DNA of 64,000 bases from Legionella parisiensis (GCF_001467945.1 NZ_LNYQ01000013.1:186001-250000); one strand, 5' to 3'; positions 7,336-17,449 are shown, numbered from the stretch's first letter. Numbers and translations are program-made. Notes: generated from the sequence alone by a model not told the origin.

Positions 7336-9495
7336 ATGGAACAGGTTACACGAGAAGAAAGACAAAACCAGCGTGCTCGCAGATGGATTAGAGCATTGTT
7401 GGCTCACTGGTTTAAAGTGGAATTGCGTGGAAATTATCAACCCGAGCCTAATTCGGTGATTATTGCCAATAGAACATCAAAAATTGATTTGCTTTTGCTC
7501 GCCGCTTTTTTACCTGAGCAATTGACCGTAGCTTTCCCTCCTCACTCATCAGGTAAACTGTGGATGAAGATAATACAGCTTTTTGCCGATGTTATTGTCA
7601 TTGATTCTACAAGTGCTTTTGCGGCAAGAGCTTTAGTGAAAGCGATACGGGAAGGAAAGCGTTGTGTTATTTTTCCTCAGGGAATTGGATTACAGGAAGA
7701 GAGTTTGAAGGTTTTTGATGCTCCTGGAATGGTGTTACAAAAGGCAGGGGCCTCAGTTATCCCGATACGCATTGATGGCGCTCAGCACAGTATATTTTCT
7801 ATAAGTAAGGATAAAAATCTTATTCGTTTATTCCCTAAAGTTATTTTGCATGTATTGCCAACACAATCCTACATTCAGGACGTAGATAAGCCTCTTAATC
7901 GAAATGCTATGAGTACTCGTTTGTTTGGTTTGATTAGTGAACTCACTTTTGCAAACAGTTTTCAAGCAATACCAATGTTTGAAGCGCTTATTCAAGGTGC
8001 TGCGTTAGGAGCAAAAAATAAGACAAAAATTGAAGACGCAAATCGTGTTCCATTAACTCCTAAGCAATTTCTTGCGCGTTGCTTTATTTTAGGCAGACAA
8101 ATTAAAAAACAAACGCAATTAGGAGAACATGTAGGCATCATGTTGCCTACAACCATTGCGGGGATGGTCACTTTTTTTGCTTTGCATGCATATCGGCGTA
8201 TTCCAGCCATGCTGAATTTTAGTTTGGGACTGCATAATTTATTGGCCACGTGTCAGGTTGCAGAAGTAAAAACTATTTATACAGCAAGACAATTTATCAC
8301 TACTGCAAAACTGGAAGGTTTAGTCGAGGAATTACAGAAAGCAGGGCTAAATGTTTATTTCTTAGAGGATTTTAAGTCTTCTATCAAATTAGGCCATAAA
8401 CTTTCTGGGGTACTTAAGGGGATGTTTCCATTTCGAGCTTATCAATTAATTGGAAAGCCGGTTTCTCCCGATACGACAGGTGTTATATTATTTACTTCGG
8501 GTTCTGAGGGAGTTCCCAAAGGAGTTGTCTTATCCCATTCTAATTTAGTGGCGAATTGTTGCCAACTCACTTCGCGAGTGGATTTTTCTTCTCGTGATAA
8601 ATTTTTCAATTCTTTACCTATATTTCATTGTTTTGGATTGACTACTGGTTCAATCCTTCCTCTAATAAATGGAATTAATTGCTTTTTTTATCCATCTCCT
8701 TTGCATTATAAAATAATCCCTGGCTTGATTTATCAAACTGGTGCAACCATTATGCTCGGGACTGATACTTTTTTAACCGGGTATGCTCGAGCCGCAGAAC
8801 GACATGATTTCAGCAGTGTGCGTTACATTTTTGCGGGTGCTGAGAAAGTAAAGCCGGAGACGATTCGACATTGGATAGATACCTTTGGGGTAAAAATTTA
8901 TGAAGGATATGGTGCTACAGAAGCTTCGCCGGTGATTTCCATGAATTGCCCTTTAGCTTCATTTCCTGGAAGCGTGGGGATATTACTCCCTTTTATGGAG
9001 GGGCAAATTCAGCCTGTAGATGGTATTGCTGAAGGAGGGCGTCTCATACTGCGTGGTCCTAATATTATGAAAGGGTACCTCTCGTCTGCACAACTTGGAA
9101 CAATCATAGCTCCAGAAGATGGATGGCACGATACTGGAGATATAATCACTATGAATGAAGAAGGATTCATTACTATAGCTGGTCGAGCAAAACGTTTTGC
9201 TAAGATTGCAGGAGAAATGGTTTCCCTTACTGCCGTGGAGGGGGTTGCTGCCTCAATTTGGCCTGAATTATTACATGCTGCAGTCAGCACTAAAAATTCC
9301 AAAAAAGGTGAGCAGATTATATTGTATAGCGAGGCAGCAGATGCAAATAAGGGCAGTTTTGTTAAGAAAATTCAAGAATTGGCTTACTCAGAATTACTCA
9401 TACCTCATCGAATTTTTTCGGGAAGCAAGATTCCTGTTTTACCTTCAGGAAAAATTGATTACATGACCATTGAAAAAGAATTAGTAGAAACGTAG
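7336..9495 (+). CDS. aas: Aas-like fusion: degenerate PlsC acyltransferase plus acyl-ACP/CoA synthetase
   Basis: The ATG at 7336 gives 719 residues, the length of E. coli Aas; an upstream TTG would add 14. Aas reacylates 2-acyl-glycerophosphoethanolamine using fatty acid activated on bound ACP. The N-terminal domain (1-210) has the PlsC layout, but the catalytic HxxxxD motif reads RTSKID (Arg46 in place of His) and FPEG reads FPQG (113-116). The C-terminal domain (about 235-719) is an intact adenylate-forming enzyme: TSGSEGVPKG (about 386), YEGYGATEASP (about 521), GWHDTGD, and the C-terminal LPSGKID lysine motif. It is likely an acyl-activating enzyme with a dead or altered transferase half. 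No lplT flippase is adjacent. Confidence 0.85.
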   Translation: MEQVTREERQNQRARRWIRALLAHWFKVELRGNYQPEPNSVIIANRTSKIDLLLLAAFLPEQLTVAFPPHSSGKLWMKIIQLFADVIVIDSTSAFAARALVKAIREGKRCVIFPQGIGLQEESLKVFDAPGMVLQKAGASVIPIRIDGAQHSIFSISKDKNLIRLFPKVILHVLPTQSYIQDVDKPLNRNAMSTRLFGLISELTFANSFQAIPMFEALIQGAALGAKNKTKIEDANRVPLTPKQFLARCFILGRQIKKQTQLGEHVGIMLPTTIAGMVTFFALHAYRRIPAMLNFSLGLHNLLATCQVAEVKTIYTARQFITTAKLEGLVEELQKAGLNVYFLEDFKSSIKLGHKLSGVLKGMFPFRAYQLIGKPVSPDTTGVILFTSGSEGVPKGVVLSHSNLVANCCQLTSRVDFSSRDKFFNSLPIFHCFGLTTGSILPLINGINCFFYPSPLHYKIIPGLIYQTGATIMLGTDTFLTGYARAAERHDFSSVRYIFAGAEKVKPETIRHWIDTFGVKIYEGYGATEASPVISMNCPLASFPGSVGILLPFMEGQIQPVDGIAEGGRLILRGPNIMKGYLSSAQLGTIIAPEDGWHDTGDIITMNEEGFITIAGRAKRFAKIAGEMVSLTAVEGVAASIWPELLHAAVSTKNSKKGEQIILYSEAADANKGSFVKKIQELAYSELLIPHRIFSGSKIPVLPSGKIDYMTIEKELVET

Positions 9496-9549
9496 CCTGT
9501 ATTCAGCGAAATGTAAACCTGGCAGTTCTTGTCACCACTCTCCCAGGTT
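9493..9549. repeat. REP-like remnant forming a shared hairpin between aas and phaC
   Basis: The spacer between convergent aas and phaC starts GTAGCCTG (9493) and contains CAGCGAAATGTAAACCTGG. It then has AACCTGG (9516-9522) pairing with CCAGGTT (9543-9549) across a 20-base loop. The elements match the GTAGCC...CCCGGG repeats at 12941, 28034 and 39097 in degraded form. It may serve as a weak two-way terminator. Confidence 0.45.
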
Positions 9550-9570
9550 ACCGTTTGACCGTTCGTACGT

Positions 9571-11313
9571 TTATTTTTTCAATACATAACTACCTGGAGC
9601 ATCCATTACAGGTTTTAATGGTAATTGATTCAGGTCAGGGGAAGGTATCAGTTTTCCTGAGTGGTTTTTTAACCATTTTAACCATTCTGGCCACCATGAG
9701 CCCGGATGTTCTATAGCTTGCTCCAACCATTGTTCCGCATGAGCAGGTACATGATGATTGACTTTATAGCTGTATTTTTTAGCCTCCGGTGCGTTGATAA
9801 TTCCTGCGATATGTCCCGATCCACCAAGCACAAAACGTTTAGGTCCCTTCATAAGTTGAAAACCCAGATAGGTGGTTTTCCATGGCGCTATATGATCTTT
9901 TTCTGTGGAGAGAAAAAAGGTAGGTATATCAATTGTACTGACATCAATTGGAGTATGATTCAGATGGATCTTGCCCGGTTTTACCAGATCATTATGCAAA
10001 TACATCCATCGTAAATATTGAGAATGCATTGTTGCTGGCATGTTGGTAGAGTCTGAGTTCCAGTACAAAATATCGAAGGGAACTGGGTTTTTGCCGCGGA
10101 GATAATTTTTAATAAAGAAAGACCAAATTAAGTCATTTGCACGTAGTGAGTTAAAGCTTGAAGCCATAAACTTTCCAGCAAGATAGCCTTTAGACTTCAT
10201 TTCATCTTCCAGTTTTGCAATTTGCTGTTCATCAATAAAGACAGCAATGTCGCCAGGATCACTGAAATCAATCATTGAAGCCAAAAAGGTAGCACTATGA
10301 ATTGAGTTGTCTTGATGCGCTTTATTATAAGCAAGCAACATGGATAGAAGTGTTCCACCGATACAAAATCCCATGGTATTCACTTGCTTTACATGGAGTT
10401 GTTTTTGAATTGCACTAATCGCAGTTAATGGTCCTTCATTCAAATAATCAAACAAACTTTTATGAGAGAAATTTGAATCTGGATTAATCCAGGAAATGAT
10501 AAATACTGTAATTCCTTGTTTTACTAACCAGCGAATAAGTGAGTTATGTGGACTTAGGTCAAGAATATAATATTTATTTATCCAAGGTGGAATAATAAGA
10601 AGAGGAGTCGATTTTACTTTAGCAGTTTGAGGTGTGTATTGGATGAGCTCCATCATGTTGTTTCGAAAGACTACTTTTCCGGGAGTAATGGCGATATTTT
10701 TACCGAGCTCAAATGCCTGTGTATCCGTCATTTTGATCATGAGGCGTGGAGAGCCCACTTCCAGATCGGAAAGTAAATTATGAAGCCCCTGCAATAAATT
10801 TTTGCCGTGACTTTTCAATGTTTCATCCATAATTTGGGGATTCGTATGAAGAAAATTAGCAGGGGATAATGCATCTAAATATTGTTTGGTAAAAAATTGC
10901 AGGCGTTTTGCTGTATTTGGATCAGGATATTCCAGATTTTCAAATAAAGCATTCATATGCTGACTGGCTAAGAGATAGTGCTGGGTTAGCATATTAAAAA
11001 ACGGATTATGTAGCCAGTCTTCTTCATGAAAACGAGGGTCATTTATGGGCATAGATGTCCCATTTAACCAATGTTGCAATTGGGTTTGTGCTAAATTAAA
11101 TGCATCTTGCCAGTATGCAAGTTGCATTTCCCAGATTTTTTCAGGATTCTGTAAAAGAATACTCATTACATTTTGGAAGTGCTCCGTCAACTCAATATAC
11201 TGGTTGATTATCACGGGAACTTGTAAAGGAGTTTCTTTTATCTCAGAAATAATTTGCAGACTTTTTTCGGCTATTGCTTGCAATAACTCGGCAAGTTCTT
11301 TGTCATGGGTCAT
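9571..11313 (-). CDS. phaC: Poly(3-hydroxyalkanoate) synthase, class I type
   Basis: PhaC polymerises hydroxyacyl-CoA into storage polyester granules. Legionella stores PHB heavily before transmission. The ATG at 11313 has GGAG six bases upstream and gives 580 residues, the usual class I length; the longer frame starts without a ribosome binding site. The PhaC_N domain covers about 75-240, then the alpha/beta hydrolase core. The lipase-like box is GFCIGG with the nucleophile Cys317; Asp473 (STEKDH) and His501 (GSGHIAG) complete the triad. No phaA, phaB or phasin gene adjoins. An unknown gene lies 66 bases upstream on the same strand. The identity is firm. Confidence 0.95.
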   Translation of the reverse strand: MTHDKELAELLQAIAEKSLQIISEIKETPLQVPVIINQYIELTEHFQNVMSILLQNPEKIWEMQLAYWQDAFNLAQTQLQHWLNGTSMPINDPRFHEEDWLHNPFFNMLTQHYLLASQHMNALFENLEYPDPNTAKRLQFFTKQYLDALSPANFLHTNPQIMDETLKSHGKNLLQGLHNLLSDLEVGSPRLMIKMTDTQAFELGKNIAITPGKVVFRNNMMELIQYTPQTAKVKSTPLLIIPPWINKYYILDLSPHNSLIRWLVKQGITVFIISWINPDSNFSHKSLFDYLNEGPLTAISAIQKQLHVKQVNTMGFCIGGTLLSMLLAYNKAHQDNSIHSATFLASMIDFSDPGDIAVFIDEQQIAKLEDEMKSKGYLAGKFMASSFNSLRANDLIWSFFIKNYLRGKNPVPFDILYWNSDSTNMPATMHSQYLRWMYLHNDLVKPGKIHLNHTPIDVSTIDIPTFFLSTEKDHIAPWKTTYLGFQLMKGPKRFVLGGSGHIAGIINAPEAKKYSYKVNHHVPAHAEQWLEQAIEHPGSWWPEWLKWLKNHSGKLIPSPDLNQLPLKPVMDAPGSYVLKK

Positions 11314-11379
11314 CCTAACTCCTGTTAGACAAATGTAACAGGAGTATATTTTGGTTTTTTTATTGAGGATTAGCAAGCT

Positions 11380-12141
11380 TTATTGTTGTTGAAAAGATTT
11401 TTGAAATTTATTAACAGCATCTTCCGAGTTTTCAACATCTTCTTGGGTTTTGGTTTTTGTTGTCGTCCATATTGACCCCTTGTATGCATAGTAGGCAATA
11501 GGCACAATAAAGACGCAACTTAAGGCCCGGCAAAAGTTATAAAATTTTTCCTTAGCTCCACGATGGTTTTCAATACCATGGCCTTTAGCGTCTTCATAAG
11601 CTTGAGCAATAGCTTGAGTATCGTTTTGATCTAAATTATTTTTTGTATGAATTCGTGATGTAATGGACAGGAGCTTTCTACTGAGAGTTAGAGCAGCTCT
11701 ACTGGCACCTGGGTCATCTTTTTTTATTCGATGCCCATCTAGTTCAATAGGGTAAATAGTAGCGAATACCTTATAGCGATCATTGTTTACAACTCGTTCT
11801 TTTAATGTTTCAGTAAGATCTGTTAATACCGTACAAAAAACAGCTTCTTCTTTTGGAAGCTCTTCAAGAACTTTCTGAAGAGCGGCTAATTTTTTTTCAT
11901 TGATGTATATATTTTCAATTGCAGCAGCGACAAAAGCTGTTATTTGTGTATTTATTTTATCTATATCAATAGCTTTTTTATTAGATGTGCACGCTTTTCC
12001 CAGAGCCAGTTGCTGCGCTTCCATCCCAGCCTCGAAATATAATTTGGAACTTGCACTTTTAAGTTCTTTCTTATTTTTACTGGAAGAATCAAGCAAGTAG
12101 TTTAATAAAGCACAACGAAAATCAACTTTAGCAACAGTCAC
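11380..12141 (-). CDS. Unknown protein with one C-terminal membrane segment
   Basis: I do not recognise this 253-residue protein. It starts with GTG (AAGAG upstream) and is mostly helical and charged. There is a possible coiled coil at about 83-120 (NEKKLAALQKVLEEL) and a Lys/Asp-rich centre. One hydrophobic segment lies near 204-221 (FCRALSCVFIVPIAYYAY). The polar tail has QEDVENSEDAV and ends in FQQQ. There is no signal peptide. It is 66 bases upstream of phaC on the same strand and may be co-transcribed. The short acidic patch near the C-terminus resembles the loose signal of Dot/Icm substrates, but that is weak evidence. Codon use does not differ visibly from its neighbours. Confidence 0.6.
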   Translation of the reverse strand: MTVAKVDFRCALLNYLLDSSSKNKKELKSASSKLYFEAGMEAQQLALGKACTSNKKAIDIDKINTQITAFVAAAIENIYINEKKLAALQKVLEELPKEEAVFCTVLTDLTETLKERVVNNDRYKVFATIYPIELDGHRIKKDDPGASRAALTLSRKLLSITSRIHTKNNLDQNDTQAIAQAYEDAKGHGIENHRGAKEKFYNFCRALSCVFIVPIAYYAYKGSIWTTTKTKTQEDVENSEDAVNKFQKSFQQQ

Positions 12142-12276
12142 AATAATACTCTTATTTGAAACTACATTTAATTAAAATTATACAATAAGATTATTAAGAA
12201 ACCATTAAGTGTTTTTTGAAGAAATATTATCTATTTAATGGATGTATATGATTTAAGCTGGAAAATAAAAATAAAA

Positions 12277-12918
12277 TTACCAATCTCTAATCCCTCCTTC
12301 ATGCCAAAAGTAACCACTTTCTTTTTGCTTATTGATAAGCTCGTAGAGTTCCTGTGCTGTCTTGGAAGGGAGTTTTGGCGCATTGTTGGTTCCCATATCT
12401 GTTTTGACCCAACCTGGATCGAAACTGGAGACAGTAATTCCAGATAATCTTTTTGCCAGAAGCAGGGTATACATGTTCAAGCATGACTTTGACATTTTGT
12501 AGTGCGGTACCGAGGGAGTGTCATTGGAACTGAAAGTTCCCCATCCTGAAGAGATATTAACGATTTGGGCATTGGGGTTTAACTTGGGGATGCATTGTTC
12601 GGTTAGTTCAATCGTTCCAAATACATTGATATTGAATGTATCTCTTAGTTGGCTCATGTTAATTTTCTCTTCCCGCCAATCTTCCAGGAGTACGGCGGCA
12701 TTGTTAATTAACACGTCAATTTTAGGTAATTGTTTCGCAAAGTGATTAATTTGTTCTGAATCGATTAAATTAAGTGGATGAATTTTTAAGTTCTGGTGTT
12801 TTAAAGGAGTTCGCCCATTCGTTGAGGTTCCAATAACGAGCCAGTCATTTTTTAAGAAGATTCTTGCTGTTTCTAATCCTATCCCGCGGCTAATCCCTGT
12901 AATTACAAGAGTATTCAC
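12277..12918 (-). CDS. Short-chain dehydrogenase/reductase (SDR)
   Basis: A 213-residue Rossmann-fold oxidoreductase of the classical SDR family. It has TGISRGIG near residues 7-14 (NAD(P) binding), NNAA at about 72-75, SSGWG (catalytic Ser region) and YKMSK with the catalytic Tyr and Lys. The start is GTG, with GGAG nine bases upstream. At 213 residues it is short for the family (about 250). The end after KESGYFWHEGGIRDW has little of the substrate-binding C-terminus, similar to the CsgA/carbonyl-reductase-like short SDRs. Substrate unknown. A palindromic REP element separates it from purH upstream. Confidence 0.85.
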   Translation of the reverse strand: MNTLVITGISRGIGLETARIFLKNDWLVIGTSTNGRTPLKHQNLKIHPLNLIDSEQINHFAKQLPKIDVLINNAAVLLEDWREEKINMSQLRDTFNINVFGTIELTEQCIPKLNPNAQIVNISSGWGTFSSNDTPSVPHYKMSKSCLNMYTLLLAKRLSGITVSSFDPGWVKTDMGTNNAPKLPSKTAQELYELINKQKESGYFWHEGGIRDW

Positions 12919-12940
12919 AGTTTATTTCTCCATAATATGC

Positions 12941-13022
12941 GTAGCCAGGGTGCAGCGAAGCGGAGCCCGGGAAATTGGATGGTCACTCAAACCCGGGTTC
13001 AGCTTCGCTGCTCTCAGGCTAC
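12941..13022. repeat. REP-type inverted pair between purH and the SDR gene
   Basis: Two 31-base arms in opposite orientation: 12941-12971 starts GTAGCC and ends CCCGGG, and 12992-13022 is its imperfect reverse complement (about 25 of 31 positions match). The arms carry GCAGCGAAGC in the middle. The arrangement can fold into a long cruciform or RNA hairpin and resembles REP/BIME elements. Related copies lie at 28034-28085 and 39097-39166. Confidence 0.75.
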
Positions 13023-13046
13023 AATAAATTTTTACCCGGATTTTTC

Positions 13047-14636
13047 CTAATGCTTAAAGTGGCGAACTCCGGTAAATACCATAATTATTCCATTTTCTTC
13101 AGCACACGCGATAATTTGTGGGTCTCTGATTGAACCCCCTGGTTGAATAATCGCAGAGATACCTGCTTTTGCAGCAATCTCTACTGTATCGGGAAAAGGA
13201 ATAAATGCATCTGAAGCCATGACTGCTCCATGCGTATCCAAGCCCATGAGCTCTGCCTGCCAAAGACCAATACGAGCGCTCATAACTCGACTGGTTTGGC
13301 CGCCTCCCAAACCAATTGTCGCTGCATCTTTAGCATAAACAATTGCATTGGATTTCACATGTTTTACGGCAAGCCAGGCAAACATTAAATCATTCATTTG
13401 CTGTTCGGTTGGTTTCTTCTGAGTCACGGTTTTCAATTCATAGCTACCTAGAGAAAGGGCGTCATGTTCTTGTACCAATAATCCTCCATCGACTTTTTTC
13501 ATATTCAAACGAAATGCATCGTCCGGCTTCCAAGTTCCAGTCATCAAGACGCGAATATTTTCTTTACTGGCAAGAGTTTCTCTGGCTTCATTACTGACTT
13601 CAGGCGCTACAATAACTTCTACAAATTGTTTGTCAAGAATTGCATTTGCTGTATTGCCATCTAATTTTTGGTTCAATGCAATAATCCCCCCGTAGGCAGA
13701 ACTTGGATCACACTGGAATGCTTTAAGATAAGCATTTAGAGGAGAATCACTGATAGCAATTCCGCAAGGATTAGCATGCTTGACAATAACACACGTGGGT
13801 TTGTCACAAGAAAATGATTTAACGCAATCCAAAGCAGCATCAGCATCTAGAATATTGTTATAAGACAATTGCTTGCCTTGGAGCAATTGTGCAGCACCTA
13901 GAGAGCCAGATGAACTATTTTTATCTACATAAAAAGCGGCTTGTTGATGTGGATTCTCTCCATAACGCAAATCAGTTGTTTTATTAAATTGACAGGTTAG
14001 AACTTCTGGAAAACCACAGGGAATGTACTGTTTATCCAATGCAGTCAGATAATTCGTGATTGCAGCATCATAAGCGGCGGTATGGGCAAAGGCTTTTTTG
14101 GCTAAGCTGAATCCCCAGTCAGAAGGAATTTTTTGAGTTTTTAGATAGTGAATAAGTTCTGGGTAATCGTCTGGTTTTACCACCACATAAGTATGTGCAT
14201 GATTTTTTGCCGCTGAGCGAATCATTGCCGGACCGCCAATATCGATATTTTCTATTGCGTCGTTGAAATTGCAGTCAGGCCTACTAATGGTTTGTTCAAA
14301 TGGGTATAAATTAATTACCAGTAAATCGATGGACTTAATGGAGTGTTCTTTTAGTGTTTTTTCATCCTTCTTTTTACGTGCCAGTAAACCTGCGTGAATG
14401 GCTGGATGTAGTGTTTTAACTCTACCATCCATCATCTCGGGAAAGCCCGTACATTCACTCACATCCGTGACAGGCAATTTATTTTCTTTCAGCAATGCAG
14501 CAGTATTGCCTGTGGCAATCAGTTCAACACCCATTTGGTGGAGTACTTTTCCTAGCTCAACTATGCCTTTTTTATCGGAAACACTTAGCAGCGCTCTTTG
14601 AGGTTTAAAAGTAGAGAACGTATTTTCTTGGACCAT
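13047..14636 (-). CDS. purH: Bifunctional AICAR formyltransferase / IMP cyclohydrolase
   Basis: PurH carries out the last two steps of purine synthesis, from AICAR plus 10-formyl-THF to IMP. The 529 residues match the usual length. The N-terminal IMP cyclohydrolase (MGS-like) domain (about 12-150) has LLSVSDKKGI, ATGNTA and the KTLHPAIHAGLL loop. The C-terminal transformylase domain has IVKHANPCGIA, which holds the catalytic Lys and His, and ends in FTGVRHFKH. AAGGA precedes the ATG by eight bases. prmA lies about 90 bases upstream on the same strand, so purH may be read from that operon or from its own promoter. Confidence 0.97.
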   Translation of the reverse strand: MVQENTFSTFKPQRALLSVSDKKGIVELGKVLHQMGVELIATGNTAALLKENKLPVTDVSECTGFPEMMDGRVKTLHPAIHAGLLARKKKDEKTLKEHSIKSIDLLVINLYPFEQTISRPDCNFNDAIENIDIGGPAMIRSAAKNHAHTYVVVKPDDYPELIHYLKTQKIPSDWGFSLAKKAFAHTAAYDAAITNYLTALDKQYIPCGFPEVLTCQFNKTTDLRYGENPHQQAAFYVDKNSSSGSLGAAQLLQGKQLSYNNILDADAALDCVKSFSCDKPTCVIVKHANPCGIAISDSPLNAYLKAFQCDPSSAYGGIIALNQKLDGNTANAILDKQFVEVIVAPEVSNEARETLASKENIRVLMTGTWKPDDAFRLNMKKVDGGLLVQEHDALSLGSYELKTVTQKKPTEQQMNDLMFAWLAVKHVKSNAIVYAKDAATIGLGGGQTSRVMSARIGLWQAELMGLDTHGAVMASDAFIPFPDTVEIAAKAGISAIIQPGGSIRDPQIIACAEENGIIMVFTGVRHFKH

Positions 14637-14728
14637 TATAATTTCCTTAACTAATGTGGCTGAGTGCAGTTAAGCAAAACCCCAGGAAATCTAATCTCAG
14701 GATATATTCTGCACTAAGTTATGACAAT

Positions 14729-15604
14729 TTATTCTGTCTTATGTGTAAACGCCAATAATGACCATCCATTAAGGTTTTCCTGATAAACATCAGTGAATAT
14801 TGAACTGTATGTTTCAATAAGCTCAAGAGCTTGCTCTTCGAGGATGCCCGAGACAATGAGTATTCCTTTAGGATTTAACAATTGCTGAAAGCGTTCTTTC
14901 AGAAGAATTAATGGTGCTAACAAAATGTTTGCGATAATCAAATCGACTGGTTTGTGTAATGCCTCGGGCACATCAATTGACAATCTGCGTTCATCAAGTT
15001 CATTTGCTAAAGCGTTATTTTGAGTGGCCTGCAGAGCTTGCTTGTCAATATCTACCGCATGTACTTCTACAGCACCTAATTTTAATGCTGCCAAAGAAAG
15101 TATTCCTGAGCCACAACCATAATCAATAATCGATTTGTTTTTTAAATTAGCCTGTTCCAGCCAGGTTAAACATAAGGCAGTCGTAGGATGGGTGCCGGTA
15201 CCAAAGGCCAATCCAGGATCGAGCATGAGATTAACAGCATCGGGGTCAGGAGGAGCTGACCAAGTTGGACAGATCCATAGGCGTTGGCCAAAACGTTGTG
15301 GTTTAAAATCGTCCATCCAAGCCCTTTCCCAATCCTTATCTTCCAGAACCTCCAGGGAGCATGTTAATCCGGGGTATGTTTGTAACACGTGATCACGTGT
15401 ATGTTGTGCCTGAAAAACTTCTGAAAATAAAGCCTGAATAACAACTTCAGGCCATAATGGTGTTGTTCCTGGTTCAGGCTCAAGAACAGGATTGTCATTT
15501 TTGTCGGTGAGCATAATCGACAGCGCACCGAATTCCTCCAACTCTTCACTAAGTTGTTCTATTTCTTGGCTTGGACAATGTTCTATTTTTAATTGAAACC
15601 ACAC
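14729..15604 (-). CDS. prmA: Ribosomal protein L11 methyltransferase
   Basis: PrmA trimethylates ribosomal protein L11 using S-adenosylmethionine. The 291 residues match the family: an N-terminal L11-recognition domain (1-55), a linker helix, then a class I methyltransferase with DPGLAFGTGTHPTT and DYGCGSGILSLAALKLGA (SAM loop). NILLAPLILL follows, with the NPPY-like NIL motif typical of PrmA. It starts at GTG only four bases after the accC stop, which implies translational coupling. The accBC-prmA order is common in gammaproteobacteria. Confidence 0.95.
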   Translation of the reverse strand: MWFQLKIEHCPSQEIEQLSEELEEFGALSIMLTDKNDNPVLEPEPGTTPLWPEVVIQALFSEVFQAQHTRDHVLQTYPGLTCSLEVLEDKDWERAWMDDFKPQRFGQRLWICPTWSAPPDPDAVNLMLDPGLAFGTGTHPTTALCLTWLEQANLKNKSIIDYGCGSGILSLAALKLGAVEVHAVDIDKQALQATQNNALANELDERRLSIDVPEALHKPVDLIIANILLAPLILLKERFQQLLNPKGILIVSGILEEQALELIETYSSIFTDVYQENLNGWSLLAFTHKTE

Positions 15605-15608
15605 AGTA

Positions 15609-16949
15609 TTAGCCCTTCAGCATTTTTTCCAGATAGTGGATATTAGTACCACCTGCTATAAAAGATTGATCATGGAAAATACGTTGATGTAATTCAATGT
15701 TGGTTTTTATACCATCTATGATGATTTCATCAAGCGCATTTCGCATTCTTGCGATGGCTTCAGCCCGTGTTTCGCCATAACTAATCAGCTTGCCTATCAT
15801 AGAATCATAATTAGGTGGAACTGTATAACTGCTGTAAATATGGGAGTCAAAGCGAATGCCTGGTCCCCCGGGTTGATGCAATAACTTTATCATTCCTGGT
15901 GAAGGCATGAAGGTTTTGGCATCTTCTGCATTGATTCGGCACTCAATTGAATGACCACGTAGTCTTATATCTTCTTGAGTAAGCGTCATCGGAATATCAC
16001 TCGCAATTTTGATTTGTTCTTTAATTAAATCGATTCCAGTGATCATTTCAGTTACGGGATGTTCAACCTGGATTCGTGTATTCATTTCAATAAAATAAAA
16101 ACAGCCATCCTGATATAAGAATTCAAAAGTTCCTGCGCCGCGGTATTGCAAATCTTGGCATGCTTTGACTACAGAAGCACCAATTTTATTTCTCAGTTCA
16201 GGACTAATTCCTGGCGCGGGTGCTTCTTCTACTACTTTTTGATGACGTCTTTGCATGGAGCAATCGCGTTCACCGAGATGAATGGCTTTGCCTTTCCCAT
16301 CTCCAAGCACTTGGAATTCAATATGACGAGGATTTTCCAGGAATTTTTCCATGTAAACAATGGGGTTATTAAATGCAGCTTTTGCTTCGCTACGGGTAAG
16401 TGCTATAGCATTAAGCAAACTTGCTTCACCATGAACAACACGCATACCACGCCCACCGCCGCCACCTGCAGCTTTAATGATAACGGGATAGCCAATTCTT
16501 TGGGCAATTTCTAAGTTTAAGCGATCGTCATCGGATAAGGGACCATCTGATCCAGGAACACAAGGAACTCCGGCAGCTTTCATCGCGTTGATGGCAGATA
16601 CTTTATCCCCCATAAGACGAATGGTGTCTCCCCGGGGACCGATAAAGCGAAACCCGCTTTCTTCTACTACTTCCGCGAAATCAGCATTTTCAGAAAGAAA
16701 TCCGTAACCAGGGTGAATTGCTACAGCATCAGTAATTTCGGCAGCGGAAATAATCGCTGGGATATTAAGGTAACTTTTTTGTGCTGGAGCAGGACCTATA
16801 CATACAGTTTCATCAGCAAGACGAACATGCAATAAATCTTTATCTACATCTGAATGTACGGCTACTGTTTGAATGCCAAGTTCTTTACAGGCACGTAAAA
16901 TACGAAGAGCGATTTCACCTCTGTTGGCAATAACAATTTTACTGAGCAT
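15609..16949 (-). CDS. accC: Acetyl-CoA carboxylase, biotin carboxylase subunit
   Basis: AccC carboxylates biotin on AccB with ATP and bicarbonate, the first half of malonyl-CoA synthesis. The 446 residues are standard. The N-terminal [20 protein letters not shown], the ATP-grasp glycine loop [22 protein letters not shown], and [14 protein letters not shown] (catalytic Glu and Arg) are all present. The gene follows accB by 11 bases and precedes prmA by four in a tight operon. accA and accD are not in the window. Confidence 0.98.
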   Translation of the reverse strand: MLSKIVIANRGEIALRILRACKELGIQTVAVHSDVDKDLLHVRLADETVCIGPAPAQKSYLNIPAIISAAEITDAVAIHPGYGFLSENADFAEVVEESGFRFIGPRGDTIRLMGDKVSAINAMKAAGVPCVPGSDGPLSDDDRLNLEIAQRIGYPVIIKAAGGGGGRGMRVVHGEASLLNAIALTRSEAKAAFNNPIVYMEKFLENPRHIEFQVLGDGKGKAIHLGERDCSMQRRHQKVVEEAPAPGISPELRNKIGASVVKACQDLQYRGAGTFEFLYQDGCFYFIEMNTRIQVEHPVTEMITGIDLIKEQIKIASDIPMTLTQEDIRLRGHSIECRINAEDAKTFMPSPGMIKLLHQPGGPGIRFDSHIYSSYTVPPNYDSMIGKLISYGETRAEAIARMRNALDEIIIDGIKTNIELHQRIFHDQSFIAGGTNIHYLEKMLKG

Positions 16950-16960
16950 GGATGCCCCCT

Positions 16961-17449
16961 CTATTCTATAACAAACAGGACCTGATCATATTCAACAGGC
17001 TCTCCATTAGCGACGAGTATTTCTACTATTTTACCGGCGCGATCCGCTTCAATTTCATTAAACATTTTCATTGCTTCAACAATACATAAAACTTCACCGG
17101 CTTTGACTGTTTGACCAAGAGTCACGAAAGGGGGGCTTTCAGGTGATGGAGAAGTGTACATGGTACCCACCATAGGCGAACGAATTTTGTGGCCAGAAAC
17201 AGTCGGAACCGGCTTACTTTCTTGGTGCGAAGAAGCCATTGCGTGAGCAGGTGTATTATTTGCAGCAGGATATGGTTCCTGACGTGGTGTAGGGGGAGTG
17301 GGGATATAGTGAATCTGAGGAGATTCCGCTGCAGGCACACTGCTATGACGGCTCAATCTAAGTGACTCCTCACCCTCTTTAATTTCAATTTCAGAAATGC
17401 CAGTTTCTTCCAGCAATTCGATTAATTTTCTAATTTTACGAATGTCCAT
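16961..17449 (-). CDS. accB: Biotin carboxyl carrier protein of acetyl-CoA carboxylase
   Basis: The ATG at 17449 gives 162 residues starting [15 protein letters not shown], the usual N-terminus; a TTG at 17467 would add six. After the N-terminal helix comes a Pro/Ala-rich linker (about 40-85). The C-terminal biotinyl domain has [12 protein letters not shown], where the Lys carries biotin, and the thumb segment [16 protein letters not shown]. AccB shuttles CO2 between AccC and AccDA. Its start overlaps the end of aroQ by 14 bases, and a weak AAAGAGAA lies upstream, so coupling to aroQ translation is likely. Confidence 0.96.
   Translation of the reverse strand: MDIRKIRKLIELLEETGISEIEIKEGEESLRLSRHSSVPAAESPQIHYIPTPPTPRQEPYPAANNTPAHAMASSHQESKPVPTVSGHKIRSPMVGTMYTSPSPESPPFVTLGQTVKAGEVLCIVEAMKMFNEIEADRAGKIVEILVANGEPVEYDQVLFVIE

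Noticed and set aside
12941-13022. tRNA-like or attachment-site reading of the GC-rich palindrome
   Set aside because: No tRNA cloverleaf fits; the same sequence recurs at other gene ends, so it is a dispersed repeat.
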